Assembly (NCBI RefSeq): GCF_025486315.1
Contig: NZ_JAOOPY010000010.1
Coordinates: 62,001 to 126,000 of the forward strand
Length of the DNA: 64,000 nt
Source of the DNA: Variovorax sp. N23
GTDB lineage: Bacteria; Pseudomonadota; Gammaproteobacteria; Burkholderiales; Burkholderiaceae_C
Direction of reading: 5' to 3'
The notes beneath the pieces are model-generated. The model was not told the origin of the DNA, ran no database searches, and worked only from the letters and a program-made list of their open reading frames with translations. Every line of letters begins with the position of its first letter. Position 1 is the stretch's first letter. Made by a program: the position numbers and the translations under genes. Of the stretch, positions 19,172 through 28,516 are shown piece by piece.

Positions 19172-20473
19172 TCAGGCTTCGAGCGCGTCGAAGGCGGCGT
19201 CGTCGGGGCCGATCGCCGCGGGCGGCCGCCAGCCGGCGTCGCGCATCGAGCGTGGCACCTGGTCTTCCACGCCCAGCAGCACCGCGAACAGCGCCATGCG
19301 CACCGGGATGCCGTTGTCGGTCTGGCGGAAGATGGCCAGGCGCGGGTCGTGGTTCAGGTCGGTGCTCAGGTCGTTGGCGCCGGGCCGGCTGTCGCGCGGC
19401 AGCGGGTGCATCACCAGCGTGCGCGGGCTGCAGTGGGCGTCGATCAGCGCCTGGTGGATCTGGAAATCCGGCGTGTAGCCCTCGAACTGCTCCTGCTCCT
19501 TCGGCTCGAAACGCTCCTTCTGGATGCGCGTGGCGTACACCACGTCGGCACCGGCCAGGCCCTCGGCCAGCGAGGCGGTCTGCACCACCACGTGGCCGTT
19601 GCGCGAGATGCGGTCGGCCAGGTGCGCCGGCAGTTCGAGGCCGGCAGGCGCGATCAGCGTGAACTTGAGGCCGCGGTAGAGCGACAGCAGCTTCACCAGC
19701 GAGTGCACCGTGCGCCCGTACTTCAGGTCGCCGACGAAGGCGATGTGCGCGCCGTCCACGATGCGCCCGAGCCGCGAGAACTCGCGCTGGATCGTGTACA
19801 GGTCGAGCAGCGCCTGGCTCGGGTGCTCGCCGGCGCCGTCGCCGCCGTTGATCACCGGGATGTTCGTGGCCCGTGCGAATTCCGCCACCGAGCCCTGCTC
19901 GGGGTGCCGCACCACCAGCGCGTCGACATAGCCGCTCATGACGCGGCTGGTGTCGTAGATCGACTCGCCCTTGGCCATCGACGAGAAGGTGAAGCCGGTC
20001 GTGTCGCAGACCGAGCCGCCCAGCCGGCAGAAGGCGGCGCCGAAGCTCACGCGCGTGCGGGTGCTGGCCTCGAAGAAGAGGTTGCCCAGCACTGCGCCCT
20101 CGAGCACCCGCGACACCTTCTGGCGCCGCGCAATGGGCTGCATGATGTCCGCCACCCGGAACAGTGCCTCGACCGAATCGCGCGAGAACTGGTCGACCGA
20201 CAGCAATTGCGGCCGGCCCTCGAACAGGATGCGGTCGCGCAAGGCGCCAGGCTGTACGCTCTGCGTTGCCTCGGTAGCGCTCGCCGCCTGCAGGATCTCC
20301 GAGACGAAGCGCTGGACGATCTCGGGCATGCCCCGCGCTTCCGACGAGCCATCGGGCAGCAGCCATGTGTCGAGGGCGCGGCGCGTGACGCCGATGCGCT
20401 GCGAGAAGGCCTCGCGGGTGAGGTTGAGACGCCGCATGGCGTCGCGAAGAAAACTTTGCTGGTCGACGTTCAT
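19172..20473 (-). CDS. pyrB: Aspartate carbamoyltransferase with N-terminal HTH-like extension
   Basis: Catalyses carbamoyl phosphate + aspartate to carbamoyl aspartate, the committed pyrimidine step. The catalytic part begins near residue 78. It has the carbamoyl-phosphate motif STRTR at 137-141, [16 protein letters not shown], the domain-linking segment [14 protein letters not shown] and [10 protein letters not shown]. At 433 residues it is over 100 longer than classical PyrB. Residues about 18-38 ([20 protein letters not shown]) look like a helix-turn-helix of the XRE type. No pyrI or pyrC-like gene is adjacent. Enzyme identity is confident; the role of the extension is unknown. Confidence 0.88.
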   Translation of the reverse strand: MNVDQQSFLRDAMRRLNLTREAFSQRIGVTRRALDTWLLPDGSSEARGMPEIVQRFVSEILQAASATEATQSVQPGALRDRILFEGRPQLLSVDQFSRDSVEALFRVADIMQPIARRQKVSRVLEGAVLGNLFFEASTRTRVSFGAAFCRLGGSVCDTTGFTFSSMAKGESIYDTSRVMSGYVDALVVRHPEQGSVAEFARATNIPVINGGDGAGEHPSQALLDLYTIQREFSRLGRIVDGAHIAFVGDLKYGRTVHSLVKLLSLYRGLKFTLIAPAGLELPAHLADRISRNGHVVVQTASLAEGLAGADVVYATRIQKERFEPKEQEQFEGYTPDFQIHQALIDAHCSPRTLVMHPLPRDSRPGANDLSTDLNHDPRLAIFRQTDNGIPVRMALFAVLLGVEDQVPRSMRDAGWRPPAAIGPDDAAFDALEA

Positions 20474-20513
20474 GCCTCGAATATACGCGATGCGTACATC
20501 CGAGGGTGATCGC

Positions 20514-21434
20514 TCAGCTCAGGACGACGCTGCTCAGCCGACGGCGATAGGTCGCCACGGTCGGGTCGTCCGGCGGGATCTGGCCGTCGGCCACCTTGGG
20601 CTTGGGCGGCTCGATGATCTCCAGGATGGCGATGTAGGTCTTGCGCGCCAGCTCGTCGTTCCAGGCCTTGTCGCGCATGAGGATCTCGAGCAGCTCGTCC
20701 ATCGCGTCGGTCCAGCGCTGTTCGGCCATCAGCAGTTGCGTGCGGGCGAAGCGGGCGTCGAAGTCGCGCTTGCCGGCGGCGATGCGGGCGTCGGCATCGG
20801 CCAGCGTCGGTGCGGCGCCGGTGGGCGGCGCGGCGACGTCGATGGCGTTCATCCAGCGCTGCAGCGCGTCGAAGCGGCGCACCGCCGGCGCCTTGGCGAT
20901 GACCGGCGCGAAGGCGACCTTGGCGTCGTCGCTGCGGCCCAGTTGCAGCAGCAGCTTGACGTAGTCGAAGCGGGCGTCGTCGTTGGCCGGGTCGGTGGCC
21001 ACGGCGTGCTGCAGCTTCTCGAGCGCACCTTCGGTGTCGCCTTCGGCCAGCGCTTCCTGCGCGGCTTCTTCCTCGGCGGCGGCTTCCAGTTCCTCCGCGG
21101 CCGGCACGTGCTTGTCGAGGAACTCGCGGATCTGCGCGGCCGGGATGGCGCCGACGAAGCCGTCGACCGGCTGGCCGTCCTTGAACATCACGCAGAAGGG
21201 GATGCTGCGCACGCCGAACATCTCGCTGAGCTGGCCCGAGATCTGCGGCACCTTGTCGGCATCGAGCTTGGCCAGCGTGAAGCGGCCGCCGTAGTCGACC
21301 TCGAGCTTTTCGAGCACCGGCCCCAGCTGCTTGCAGGGCCCGCACCATTCGGCCCAGATGTCGAGCAGCACCGGCGTGGTCATGGAGCCGTCGATCAGCG
21401 CGGTCTGGAAGTTTTCGAGGGTGATATCGATCAT
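20514..21434 (-). CDS. cnoX: Thioredoxin-fold co-chaperone with TPR region (CnoX/YbbN-like)
   Basis: The 306-residue protein has an N-terminal thioredoxin domain (about residues 1-110) with an intact active site WCGPC (Cys31 and Cys34). A helical TPR-like region follows ([19 protein letters not shown], then [21 protein letters not shown]). This matches the YbbN/CnoX family, which protects oxidised client proteins and passes them to GroEL or DnaK. E. coli CnoX has lost the redox motif (SQHC), whereas this copy retains it and should be redox active. It diverges from purE across 36 bp. Confidence 0.88.
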   Translation of the reverse strand: MIDITLENFQTALIDGSMTTPVLLDIWAEWCGPCKQLGPVLEKLEVDYGGRFTLAKLDADKVPQISGQLSEMFGVRSIPFCVMFKDGQPVDGFVGAIPAAQIREFLDKHVPAAEELEAAAEEEAAQEALAEGDTEGALEKLQHAVATDPANDDARFDYVKLLLQLGRSDDAKVAFAPVIAKAPAVRRFDALQRWMNAIDVAAPPTGAAPTLADADARIAAGKRDFDARFARTQLLMAEQRWTDAMDELLEILMRDKAWNDELARKTYIAILEIIEPPKPKVADGQIPPDDPTVATYRRRLSSVVLS

Positions 21435-21470
21435 CGGGTGCAGATGGTGGCGAAACGTAAAATTGCGACC

Positions 21471-22037
21471 ATGAACCAAACAATCCAGGTCGGCGTGGTG
21501 ATGGGCTCGAACTCCGACTGGGAGACGATGCGTCACGCGGTCGAGATTCTCCAGCAATTCGGCATCGCGCACGAAGCGCGTGTGGTCTCGGCCCACCGCA
21601 TGCCGGACGAACTCTTCGCCTACGCCGAGAGCGCCGCCCCGCGTGGGCTGGCCGCCATCATCGCCGGTGCCGGCGGCGCCGCCCATCTGCCGGGCATGCT
21701 GGCGGCCAAGACCACCGTGCCGGTGCTGGGCGTGCCGGTGGCCAGCCGCCACCTGCAGGGCGTCGATTCGCTCTACAGCATCGTGCAGATGCCCAAGGGC
21801 GTGCCGGTCGCGACCTTCGCCATCGGCAACGCGGGTGCGGCCAACGCGGCGCTGTTCGCCGTCGCGATGCTGGCGGTGGGCGACCCGCGGCTGCGCACCC
21901 AGCTCGACACCTTCCGCGCCGCGCAGACCGCCGCCGCCCAGGCCATGACGGTGCCGCCGCCCGAGGCCGGCGCACCCGCCGTGCCGGTTGCGCCAGGGGT
22001 GTCGCCCTTCTCGCCGCAGGGCGGGGGCGCGCTGTGA
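21471..22037 (+). CDS. purE: N5-carboxyaminoimidazole ribonucleotide mutase
   Basis: Converts N5-CAIR to CAIR in purine synthesis. The 188-residue class I protein shows [40 protein letters not shown] and [17 protein letters not shown]. It carries a C-terminal tail of about 25 residues rich in Pro/Ala/Gly beyond the normal family end, perhaps only a neutral extension. Its TGA overlaps the GTG start of purK, so the two are coupled. Confidence 0.95.
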   Translation: MNQTIQVGVVMGSNSDWETMRHAVEILQQFGIAHEARVVSAHRMPDELFAYAESAAPRGLAAIIAGAGGAAHLPGMLAAKTTVPVLGVPVASRHLQGVDSLYSIVQMPKGVPVATFAIGNAGAANAALFAVAMLAVGDPRLRTQLDTFRAAQTAAAQAMTVPPPEAGAPAVPVAPGVSPFSPQGGGAL

Positions 22038-23215
22038 GCGCACCGACGCCCTACGTGCTGCCCGGCGCCACGCTGGGCGTGATCGGCGGCGGCCAGCTCG
22101 GCCGGATGTTCGTGCACGCGGCCCAGCGCATGGGCTACTTCACGGCCGTGCTCGACCCCGACGCCGAGAGCCCCGCCGGCCGCGTGAGCCACCACCACAT
22201 CCACACCGACTACACCGACGTCGACGGCCTGGCGCGTCTGGCCGGCCTGGCCGACGCGATCACGACCGAATTCGAGAACGTGCCGTCGCCCTCGCTGGAG
22301 CACCTCGCGGCCGCACGCCCGGTCGCGCCCGCGGCCGCGTCGGTGGCGATCGCGCAGGACCGCATCCGCGAGAAGGCGCACTTCGTGCGCTGCGGCGTGG
22401 CCTGCGCGCCCTATGCCGTGATCGAGACGGCCGAGCAGTTCGCGGCCGTGGGCGACGACCTGCTGCCCGGCATCCTGAAGACCGCGCGGCTCGGCTACGA
22501 CGGCAAGGGTCAGCAGCGCGTGGCCACCCGCGCAGAACTCGCGGCCGCGTGGGAAGCCGCCGGCGGCGTGCCCTGCGTGCTGGAGAAGCGCCTGGCGCTC
22601 GACTACGAATGCTCGGTCATCGTGGCGCGCGGGCAGGACGGCCAGATGGTCCACTTCCCGCCGCAGCGCAACCTGCACCGCGACGGCATCCTGGCGGTGA
22701 CCGAGGTCTTCGCCGGCAACATCCCGGCCGGCCAGGCGGCGCGCGCCATCGAAGCCACCCGGGCCATCGCCGACGGCCTGGGCTACGTGGGTGTGCTGTG
22801 CGTCGAATATTTCGTGCTGGCCGACGGCAGCATGGTGGTCAACGAAATGGCGCCGCGCCCGCACAACAGCGGCCACTGGTCGATGGACGCCTGCGACCTG
22901 TCGCAGTTCGATCTGCAGGTGCGCACCGTCGCCGGCCTGCCGCTGTCGACGCCGCGCCAGCACAGCCCGGCCGTCATGCTCAACCTGCTGGGCGACCTGT
23001 GGTTCGTCGACGCCGGCGACACGGCGGTCGAGCCGCCCTGGGCCGACGTGCTGGCGCTGCCGGGCGTGCACCTGCATCTCTACGGCAAGACCGACGCGCG
23101 GCGCGGCCGCAAGATGGGCCACCTGAACATCACGGGGCCGGACATCGACACGGTGCGCAGCACGGCCGACTTCGCGGCGGCGGTGCTGGGCCTGCCCATC
23201 CCGCTCTCCGAATGA
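22034..23215 (+). CDS. purK: 5-(carboxyamino)imidazole ribonucleotide synthase
   Basis: ATP-grasp enzyme that makes N5-CAIR from AIR, bicarbonate and ATP, supplying PurE. The 393-residue protein has [21 protein letters not shown], the ATP-site segment [24 protein letters not shown] and the metal/phosphate motif [13 protein letters not shown]. The GTG start overlaps the purE stop. Its own stop overlaps the ATG of the next gene (ATGA). Confidence 0.96.
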   Translation: MSAPTPYVLPGATLGVIGGGQLGRMFVHAAQRMGYFTAVLDPDAESPAGRVSHHHIHTDYTDVDGLARLAGLADAITTEFENVPSPSLEHLAAARPVAPAAASVAIAQDRIREKAHFVRCGVACAPYAVIETAEQFAAVGDDLLPGILKTARLGYDGKGQQRVATRAELAAAWEAAGGVPCVLEKRLALDYECSVIVARGQDGQMVHFPPQRNLHRDGILAVTEVFAGNIPAGQAARAIEATRAIADGLGYVGVLCVEYFVLADGSMVVNEMAPRPHNSGHWSMDACDLSQFDLQVRTVAGLPLSTPRQHSPAVMLNLLGDLWFVDAGDTAVEPPWADVLALPGVHLHLYGKTDARRGRKMGHLNITGPDIDTVRSTADFAAAVLGLPIPLSE

Positions 23216-24213
23216 TCGTCGACGGCCAATCGCCCGAGGCCATCGCCGCCGCCGCCGACCGGCTCCGCGCGGGTGGCCTGGTGGTCTTCCCGACAGAAAC
23301 CGTCTACGGCCTGGGCGCCGACGCGGGCAGCGATGCGGCGGTCGCCGGCATCTTCCGCGCCAAGGGCCGGCCGTCGGACCATCCGCTGATCGTCCACGTC
23401 GCGGCCGGCGCCAGGGGCACCGAGGCGCTGTCGCATTTCGCCCAGCCTCTACCGCCCTTCGCCGAGAAACTGGTGCGCGCCTTCTGGCCCGGCCCGCTGA
23501 CGCTGATCGTCACGCGCCAACCGGGCATCGGGGCGGCCGCCGCCGGTGGGCAGGGCACGATCGGCCTGCGCTGCCCCGCGCACGCCGTGGCGCAGGCGCT
23601 GCTCGAGGCCTGCGCCGAGCGCGGCGTGCTCGGCGTGGCCGGCCCCAGCGCCAACCGCTTCGGTCGCGTCAGCCCGACCACCGCGCAGCATGTGCAGGAC
23701 GAGTTCGGCGACGAGCTGCTCGTCGTCGACGGCGGGCCGTGCGCCGTGGGCATCGAATCCACCATCGTCGACTGCAGCCGTGGCGCGCCGGTGCTGCTGC
23801 GGCCGGGCGCCGTCACCCGCGAGCAGATCGAGGCGGCCTGTGGCGAGCCGCTGCGCGACAAGGCCGAGCTCGCCGCGCCCGACCCGCGCGCCTCGGGCAC
23901 GCTGGCGGCGCACTATGCGCCCGACGCCAAGGTCCGGCTGATGGATGCGAAGGCGTTGCAGTCGGCGCTCGACGTGCTCGGGGCACAGGCCGCGCACATC
24001 GCGGTCTGGGCGCGCTCGCCGCTCAAGAGCCGCTCGCCGCGCGTGCTGCAGCGGCGCATGCCCGACGATGCGGCGGCGGCGGCGCAGCAACTGTTCGCCG
24101 TGCTGCGCAGCTTCGACGCCGAGGGCGCGAAGCTGATCTGGATCGAGACGCCACCGGATACGCCCGACTGGGAGGGCGTGCGCGACCGGTTGCAGCGCGC
24201 CGCGGCGGCCTGA
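23212..24213 (+). CDS. tsaC: L-threonylcarbamoyladenylate synthase (Sua5 type)
   Basis: Makes threonylcarbamoyl-AMP from threonine, bicarbonate and ATP, the first step of the t6A37 tRNA modification; TsaB encoded 4 kb downstream acts in the next step. The 333-residue protein has an N-terminal YrdC domain (FPTETVYGLGADA, KGRPSDHPLIVHV, GPSANRFGRVSPTTAQHV, GIESTIVDC, LRPGAVTREQ) and a C-terminal Sua5 domain after residue about 225, so it is the long Sua5 form. It is coupled to purK by a 4-base overlap. Confidence 0.94.
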   Translation: MIVDGQSPEAIAAAADRLRAGGLVVFPTETVYGLGADAGSDAAVAGIFRAKGRPSDHPLIVHVAAGARGTEALSHFAQPLPPFAEKLVRAFWPGPLTLIVTRQPGIGAAAAGGQGTIGLRCPAHAVAQALLEACAERGVLGVAGPSANRFGRVSPTTAQHVQDEFGDELLVVDGGPCAVGIESTIVDCSRGAPVLLRPGAVTREQIEAACGEPLRDKAELAAPDPRASGTLAAHYAPDAKVRLMDAKALQSALDVLGAQAAHIAVWARSPLKSRSPRVLQRRMPDDAAAAAQQLFAVLRSFDAEGAKLIWIETPPDTPDWEGVRDRLQRAAAA

Positions 24214-24360
24214 GGAACGGGGCAGTACCGGTCGATCGGCCGTTGTGCACGGGTGCATCTGCGCCGGAGTGCTTTTGTTTACCTTCGTGAAATTGTTGCA
24301 CTCTGCCAGCCGACGCCCCTGGCAACATCCGCGGTACAAAAAAGTAACGGGGAGTAGCCA

Positions 24361-24672
24361 ATGAATCCGACGCCCAGCGATGCTGCGCTGATCGACAGTG
24401 CCGTGGTCGCCATTCGCGACCTGTTGTCGCGCCTCGACGACGACGCCTGTCATCCACCCATCGAACGACCCGACGAGATCCGCGCCATCCAGCGCTGCCT
24501 GACGTCGGCGGCCGCACTGCTCGGGGTGAGCCGCACCCTGGTGCTCAAACCCATCGCGCCCACGCCGCTGGAGACGGTTCGCCACTGGGACGCGCTCGTC
24601 GAGCAGACGAAGACTGCCGGGCGTGCCGCGTACGAAGCGGCGCTGATACTGGCCGACGTGCACACGGCCTGA
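24361..24672 (+). CDS. Hypothetical protein, 103 residues
   Basis: I do not recognise this protein. It is small, soluble-looking and probably helical, with two cysteines (in DDDACHPP and IQRCLTSAA) and no signal peptide. It has a good ribosome binding site (GGGGAG 6 nt upstream) and codon use like its neighbours, so it is likely real. It stands alone: 147 bp of AT-richer sequence separates it from the Sua5 gene, and it converges with dacB 19 bp later. Confidence 0.65.
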   Translation: MNPTPSDAALIDSAVVAIRDLLSRLDDDACHPPIERPDEIRAIQRCLTSAAALLGVSRTLVLKPIAPTPLETVRHWDALVEQTKTAGRAAYEAALILADVHTA

Positions 24673-24691
24673 GGCGCCGTCCGCCCGCCCC

Positions 24692-26149
24692 TCAATCCTG
24701 CGCCGCCCAGTCCACCAGCGCATCGAAGGCCGGCCGTGCCGCCGCAGCGTTGGCGTGGTTGGCGATCGCCACCACCACGTAGCGCCGGCCGCTGGCGCCG
24801 TCGACATAGCCGGCCACGCCCGCCGCGTCGCGCAGGGTGCCGGTCTTCAGGTGCGCGGCGCCGCCCGAGCGCAGCGCGCGCCGCCGCAGCGTGCCGTCGA
24901 CGCCGGCGGCCGGCAGCGACGACATCAGCTCCGACATCACCGGCGAGCGCCAGGCCACCTGCAGCATCTTGGCGAGTTCGCCGGCGGTGATGCGCTCGTC
25001 GCGCGACAGCCCCGAGCCGTTGTCGAAGACGGGCTGGCCTTCGCCGGTGCCGATGCGGTTGTTCCACCACTGGCGCATCGTCGTGCGCGCCGCGTCCAGC
25101 GCGCCGCGCTTCTTCTGCTGCAGGCCCAGCGTGAGGAACAGCTGCTGCGCCATCACGTTGTTGCTGTATTTGTTGATGTCGCGGATCACCTCGGCCAGTG
25201 GTGGCGAGACGAGCTCGAAGGCCGGCTTCAGCGCGACCGGCACCCGGCCGTCTCGCACCGTGCCCTTGAGCCGGCCGCCCATTTCGGCCCACATGCCGCC
25301 GATCGCGCGTGCGGCGTAGCTGCGCGGGTCGGCATAGGCCAGCGCCCACACCTTCTCGCCGCAGGCCGTCGGGTAGCTGCCGGCGAAGTGCAGGCGTGCC
25401 GGGTCGGCCACGTCCGCCGCCAGCGTGGCGCGCCAGTCGCCGCACTCGCCGGCCGACAGCGGCACCGTCGGCTGCATCGCCACGCCGGCGAGCGGCGGGT
25501 CGAAGCTCACCTGCGCGGTCGCCGCGCCGCGGTTGGGCACGAAGGTCATGACGACCGACTTGAAGTTCACCAGCAGCGCGTCGGGCGACGCGTTGTACGG
25601 CCGCAGGCCTTCGCCGTCGAAGGCATGGGGGTCGGCTTCGATCGCCTCGAAGGCGCTGCGGTCGAGCACGATGTCGCCGTCGATGGCCTGGATGCCCAGG
25701 CCCTGCACGCGGCGCAGCAGCAGCCACAGCCGCTCGATCACCAGCTTCGGGTCGCCCTGGCCCTGGATGTAGAGGTTGCCCTGGAGCACGCCGTTGCGGA
25801 TCGGGCCGTCGACGTAGACCGGCGTGCTCCAGGTGAAGGCCGGGCCCAGCAGGTCGAGGCCGGCGTAGGTCGTGACCAGCTTCATGATCGAGGCCGGGTT
25901 CACCGGCACCTGGCTGCGCCAGGCCAGGCGCGGCGGCTGCACCGCGTCGGCGTCGGCCACCAGCAGCGTGACCGCGTCGCGCGGCACCTTGGCGCGGGCC
26001 AGGGCGGCGTCGACCTCGGGCGGCAACTGCTGGAACTGCGAATGCGCGGCGGCGCTGCCGAAGGCCAGCAGGGCGAAGGCGGCCACGCGGCGCGCGCGTG
26101 CGGCGCGACGGCCCAGGGTCGACCAGGCCGGGAAGAAGGCGAAAGGCAT
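24692..26149 (-). CDS. dacB: D-alanyl-D-alanine carboxypeptidase/endopeptidase (PBP4, class C)
   Basis: Periplasmic penicillin-binding protein that trims or cleaves peptidoglycan peptides. The 485-residue protein has a signal peptide (residues about 20-37, ending AAAHSQ). Its penicillin-binding motifs are complete: SIMK (nucleophile serine and lysine), SNN and KTG (in HLKTGTLRD). The insertion between SIMK and SNN is of PBP4 size. The ATG gives a proper signal peptide; the longer frame upstream would overlap the divergent permease gene. Confidence 0.94.
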   Translation of the reverse strand: MPFAFFPAWSTLGRRAARARRVAAFALLAFGSAAAHSQFQQLPPEVDAALARAKVPRDAVTLLVADADAVQPPRLAWRSQVPVNPASIMKLVTTYAGLDLLGPAFTWSTPVYVDGPIRNGVLQGNLYIQGQGDPKLVIERLWLLLRRVQGLGIQAIDGDIVLDRSAFEAIEADPHAFDGEGLRPYNASPDALLVNFKSVVMTFVPNRGAATAQVSFDPPLAGVAMQPTVPLSAGECGDWRATLAADVADPARLHFAGSYPTACGEKVWALAYADPRSYAARAIGGMWAEMGGRLKGTVRDGRVPVALKPAFELVSPPLAEVIRDINKYSNNVMAQQLFLTLGLQQKKRGALDAARTTMRQWWNNRIGTGEGQPVFDNGSGLSRDERITAGELAKMLQVAWRSPVMSELMSSLPAAGVDGTLRRRALRSGGAAHLKTGTLRDAAGVAGYVDGASGRRYVVVAIANHANAAAARPAFDALVDWAAQD

Positions 26150-26216
26150 CGACCCATTATCCGGGCGGCATGGCCCCACGCCGGCGGCCCGGCGGCGGCG
26201 CCCGGATAATCCGCGG

Positions 26217-27239
26217 ATGCCCGCCGTTGCCCGCCTTCTCCCGCGTCTTTCCGCGCGCCAGCTGGGCATCGGCTCGGCGGTGGTCACGGTGCTGGTGTGG
26301 ACCGCCTTCATCCTCGTCGCACGCGCTTCGGCGGCGCGGTCGCTCACGCCCTTCGACCTGGCCCTCGCGCGCATCTGCGGCGCCAGCGTGGTGCTGGTGC
26401 CCTGGGGCGCCTGGCTGGTCGCGCGGGAGCGCCGGCGCCACCCGGGCCGTCCGGCCGGCTCGCTGTTCGGCCTCTCGCCGCTGACGCTGCGCGTCACGGC
26501 GCTCGCAGGCGTCTTCGGCGGGCTGCTCTACGCCCTGCTGGCGTACTGCGGCTTCTTCTACGCGCCCGCTTCGCATGCGTCGGTGCTGATGCCCGGCAGC
26601 CTGCCGCTGTGGACCACCTTGCTTGCAGCCGTCGTGCTGCGCGACCGCATCACGCCGGCGCGCGCGACGGGGCTGGCGCTGATCGTCGCCGGCGACCTGC
26701 TGGTCGGCGGCCGCAGCCTGCTGCACGCCTTCGAGGGCGGCGACGTCTGGAAGGGCGACCTGCTCTTCATGAGCGCCGCGTTCTGCTGGGCCTGCTACAG
26801 CGTGACGGCGCGCCGCCACGCGCTCGACGCGGTGCGCGCCACGATCGCCGTCACCGTCTTCGCCCTCGTCACCTACGTGCCGGTCTACACGCTGCTGGTG
26901 GCCGGCGGCTGGGTGGTCAGCCGGCTCGGCAGCGCCCCCGGCGGCGAGATCGTCTTCCAGATGGTCTTCCAGGGCCTCGGTTCGGTCGTGATCTCGGGCA
27001 TCACCTTCACGCGGATGATTCAGTATTTCGGGCCGGTGCGCTCCACCATGATCACGGCGCTGGTGCCGGGGCTGTCGGCGTTCGGTGCGGTTCTGCTGCT
27101 CGACGAGCCGATGCACTGGACGCTGCTGGCCGGGCTGGTGCTGGTCACCGGCGGCATCCTGTTCGGCGTCCGCCGGGCCACGGGGGGGGTGCCGCCGCCG
27201 TCGGCCGCCACGCCCCTGCCGCGAGGCTGCGATGCCTGA
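26217..27239 (+). CDS. EamA/DMT family transporter
   Basis: A 340-residue inner-membrane protein with about ten hydrophobic segments arranged as two EamA repeats, the drug/metabolite transporter layout. Recognisable pieces are FFYAPASHASVLMPGSLPLW in repeat 1 and FGPVRSTMITALVPGLSAFG in repeat 2. The substrate cannot be predicted. Its stop lies inside the tsaB start region (8-base overlap), so the two are probably co-translated. It diverges from dacB across 67 bp. Confidence 0.86.
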   Translation: MPAVARLLPRLSARQLGIGSAVVTVLVWTAFILVARASAARSLTPFDLALARICGASVVLVPWGAWLVARERRRHPGRPAGSLFGLSPLTLRVTALAGVFGGLLYALLAYCGFFYAPASHASVLMPGSLPLWTTLLAAVVLRDRITPARATGLALIVAGDLLVGGRSLLHAFEGGDVWKGDLLFMSAAFCWACYSVTARRHALDAVRATIAVTVFALVTYVPVYTLLVAGGWVVSRLGSAPGGEIVFQMVFQGLGSVVISGITFTRMIQYFGPVRSTMITALVPGLSAFGAVLLLDEPMHWTLLAGLVLVTGGILFGVRRATGGVPPPSAATPLPRGCDA

Positions 27240-27948
27240 ACCGAAACTGCTCGCCTTCGACACCAGCACCGACGTGCTGTCGGTCGCCGTGCGCCACGGC
27301 GAGCGCGTCGTCGCCCACAGCGGCGCGGGTGGCGCGCAGGCGTCGAGCACGCTGATCCCGCTGATCCGCCGCCTGCTGGCCGAGGCCGGCCTGACGCTGG
27401 CCGAGCTCGACGCCATCGCCTTCGGTCGCGGTCCGGGCTCCTTCACCGGCCTGCGCACCGCCTGCGCGGTGGCGCAGGGCCTGGGCTTCGGGGCCGGCGT
27501 GCCGTTGCTGCCGATCGACACGCTGCAGGCCGTCGCCGACGAGGCGCGCCACCGCTTCGGTGCCCTGCGCGTGGTGGCGCTGCTCGACGCGCGCATGGAC
27601 CAGGTCTACGCCGCGCACTACGCCTTCGATGCCGACGCCGATGCCGATGCCGCCGCTGCGGCCGTGCCCGAGCTGCTGGCGCCCGAGCAGGTCGAGGTGC
27701 CCGAGGGCTGGGCGCTGGCCGGCAACGCGTTCGTGCCCTATGGCGAGCGCCTGCGCGGCGGCACCGCGCGGCACCCCGTGCTGCCCACCGCCGACGCGCT
27801 GCTGCGGCTGGCGCCGGCGCTGCTGGCCGCCGGCGGCGCGGTGGCGCCCGCCGACGCGTGGCCGCTGTACGTTCGCGATAAAGTCGCGCAGACCACCGAA
27901 GAACGCGCGGCCCTCAAGGCCGCTGCTGCGTCGGCCACCACCCTCTGA
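27232..27948 (+). CDS. tsaB: tRNA t6A biosynthesis protein TsaB
   Basis: TsaB partners TsaD and TsaE to transfer the threonylcarbamoyl group to A37 of ANN-decoding tRNAs. The 238-residue protein has LLAFDTSTDVLSVAVR at the N-terminus and the family signature FGRGPGSFTGLRTACAVAQG. A short acidic repeat (DADADADAAAAA) in the middle is low complexity. rimI follows 9 bp later, the usual tsaB-rimI pairing. Confidence 0.94.
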   Translation: MPEPKLLAFDTSTDVLSVAVRHGERVVAHSGAGGAQASSTLIPLIRRLLAEAGLTLAELDAIAFGRGPGSFTGLRTACAVAQGLGFGAGVPLLPIDTLQAVADEARHRFGALRVVALLDARMDQVYAAHYAFDADADADAAAAAVPELLAPEQVEVPEGWALAGNAFVPYGERLRGGTARHPVLPTADALLRLAPALLAAGGAVAPADAWPLYVRDKVAQTTEERAALKAAAASATTL

Positions 27949-27957
27949 ACCCCTGAC

Positions 27958-28458
27958 ATGAGCGCCGTCCTGCAACCGCTGGAAGCCCGCCTCGACGCGA
28001 TGACCGTCGAGCGGCTGGACGCGGTCTGCGCGGTCGAGAACCAGGCCTACACCCATCCCTGGACGCATGCCAACTTCATCGATTCGATGGCGGCGGGCTA
28101 CCACTGCCAGTTGCTGCTGGGGGGCGACACCGTCATCGGCTACTTCGTCGCCATGAAGGGCGTGGACGAGGTGCACCTGCTCAACATCACCGTCGCGCCC
28201 GAGTTCCAGCGCCAGGGTTGGGCGCCGCTCATGCTCGAGGCGCTGGCCGGCTGGTCGCGCGGGCAGGGCGCGCAATGGCTGTGGCTCGAGGTGCGCGTGG
28301 GCAACGCGCGTGCATTGCAGGTCTACGAGCGCAACGGTTTCCGCCGCGTCGGCGTGCGCAAGGGCTACTACCCGGCGCACGGCGGCCGCGAAGACGCGGT
28401 CGTGATGAGCCTGCGGCTGCACGAGCCGACCAGCGCCTGGGGCGGGCTGCTGCCATGA
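27958..28458 (+). CDS. rimI: Ribosomal protein bS18 alanine N-acetyltransferase RimI
   Basis: GNAT acetyltransferase that acetylates the N-terminus of ribosomal protein bS18. The 166-residue protein shows the acetyl-CoA site VAPEFQRQGWAPLMLEAL (the usual RxxGxG is here RQGWAP), VRVGNARALQVYERNGF and the RimI-type ending GYYPAHGGREDAVVMSL. Its position after tsaB supports the assignment. Confidence 0.9.
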   Translation: MSAVLQPLEARLDAMTVERLDAVCAVENQAYTHPWTHANFIDSMAAGYHCQLLLGGDTVIGYFVAMKGVDEVHLLNITVAPEFQRQGWAPLMLEALAGWSRGQGAQWLWLEVRVGNARALQVYERNGFRRVGVRKGYYPAHGGREDAVVMSLRLHEPTSAWGGLLP

Positions 28459-28516
28459 GCGCCGCCCGGCCGCCCGAAGGCGCTCAGCACCGCAGCCCGC
28501 AGGGCGGAGGTTATCA

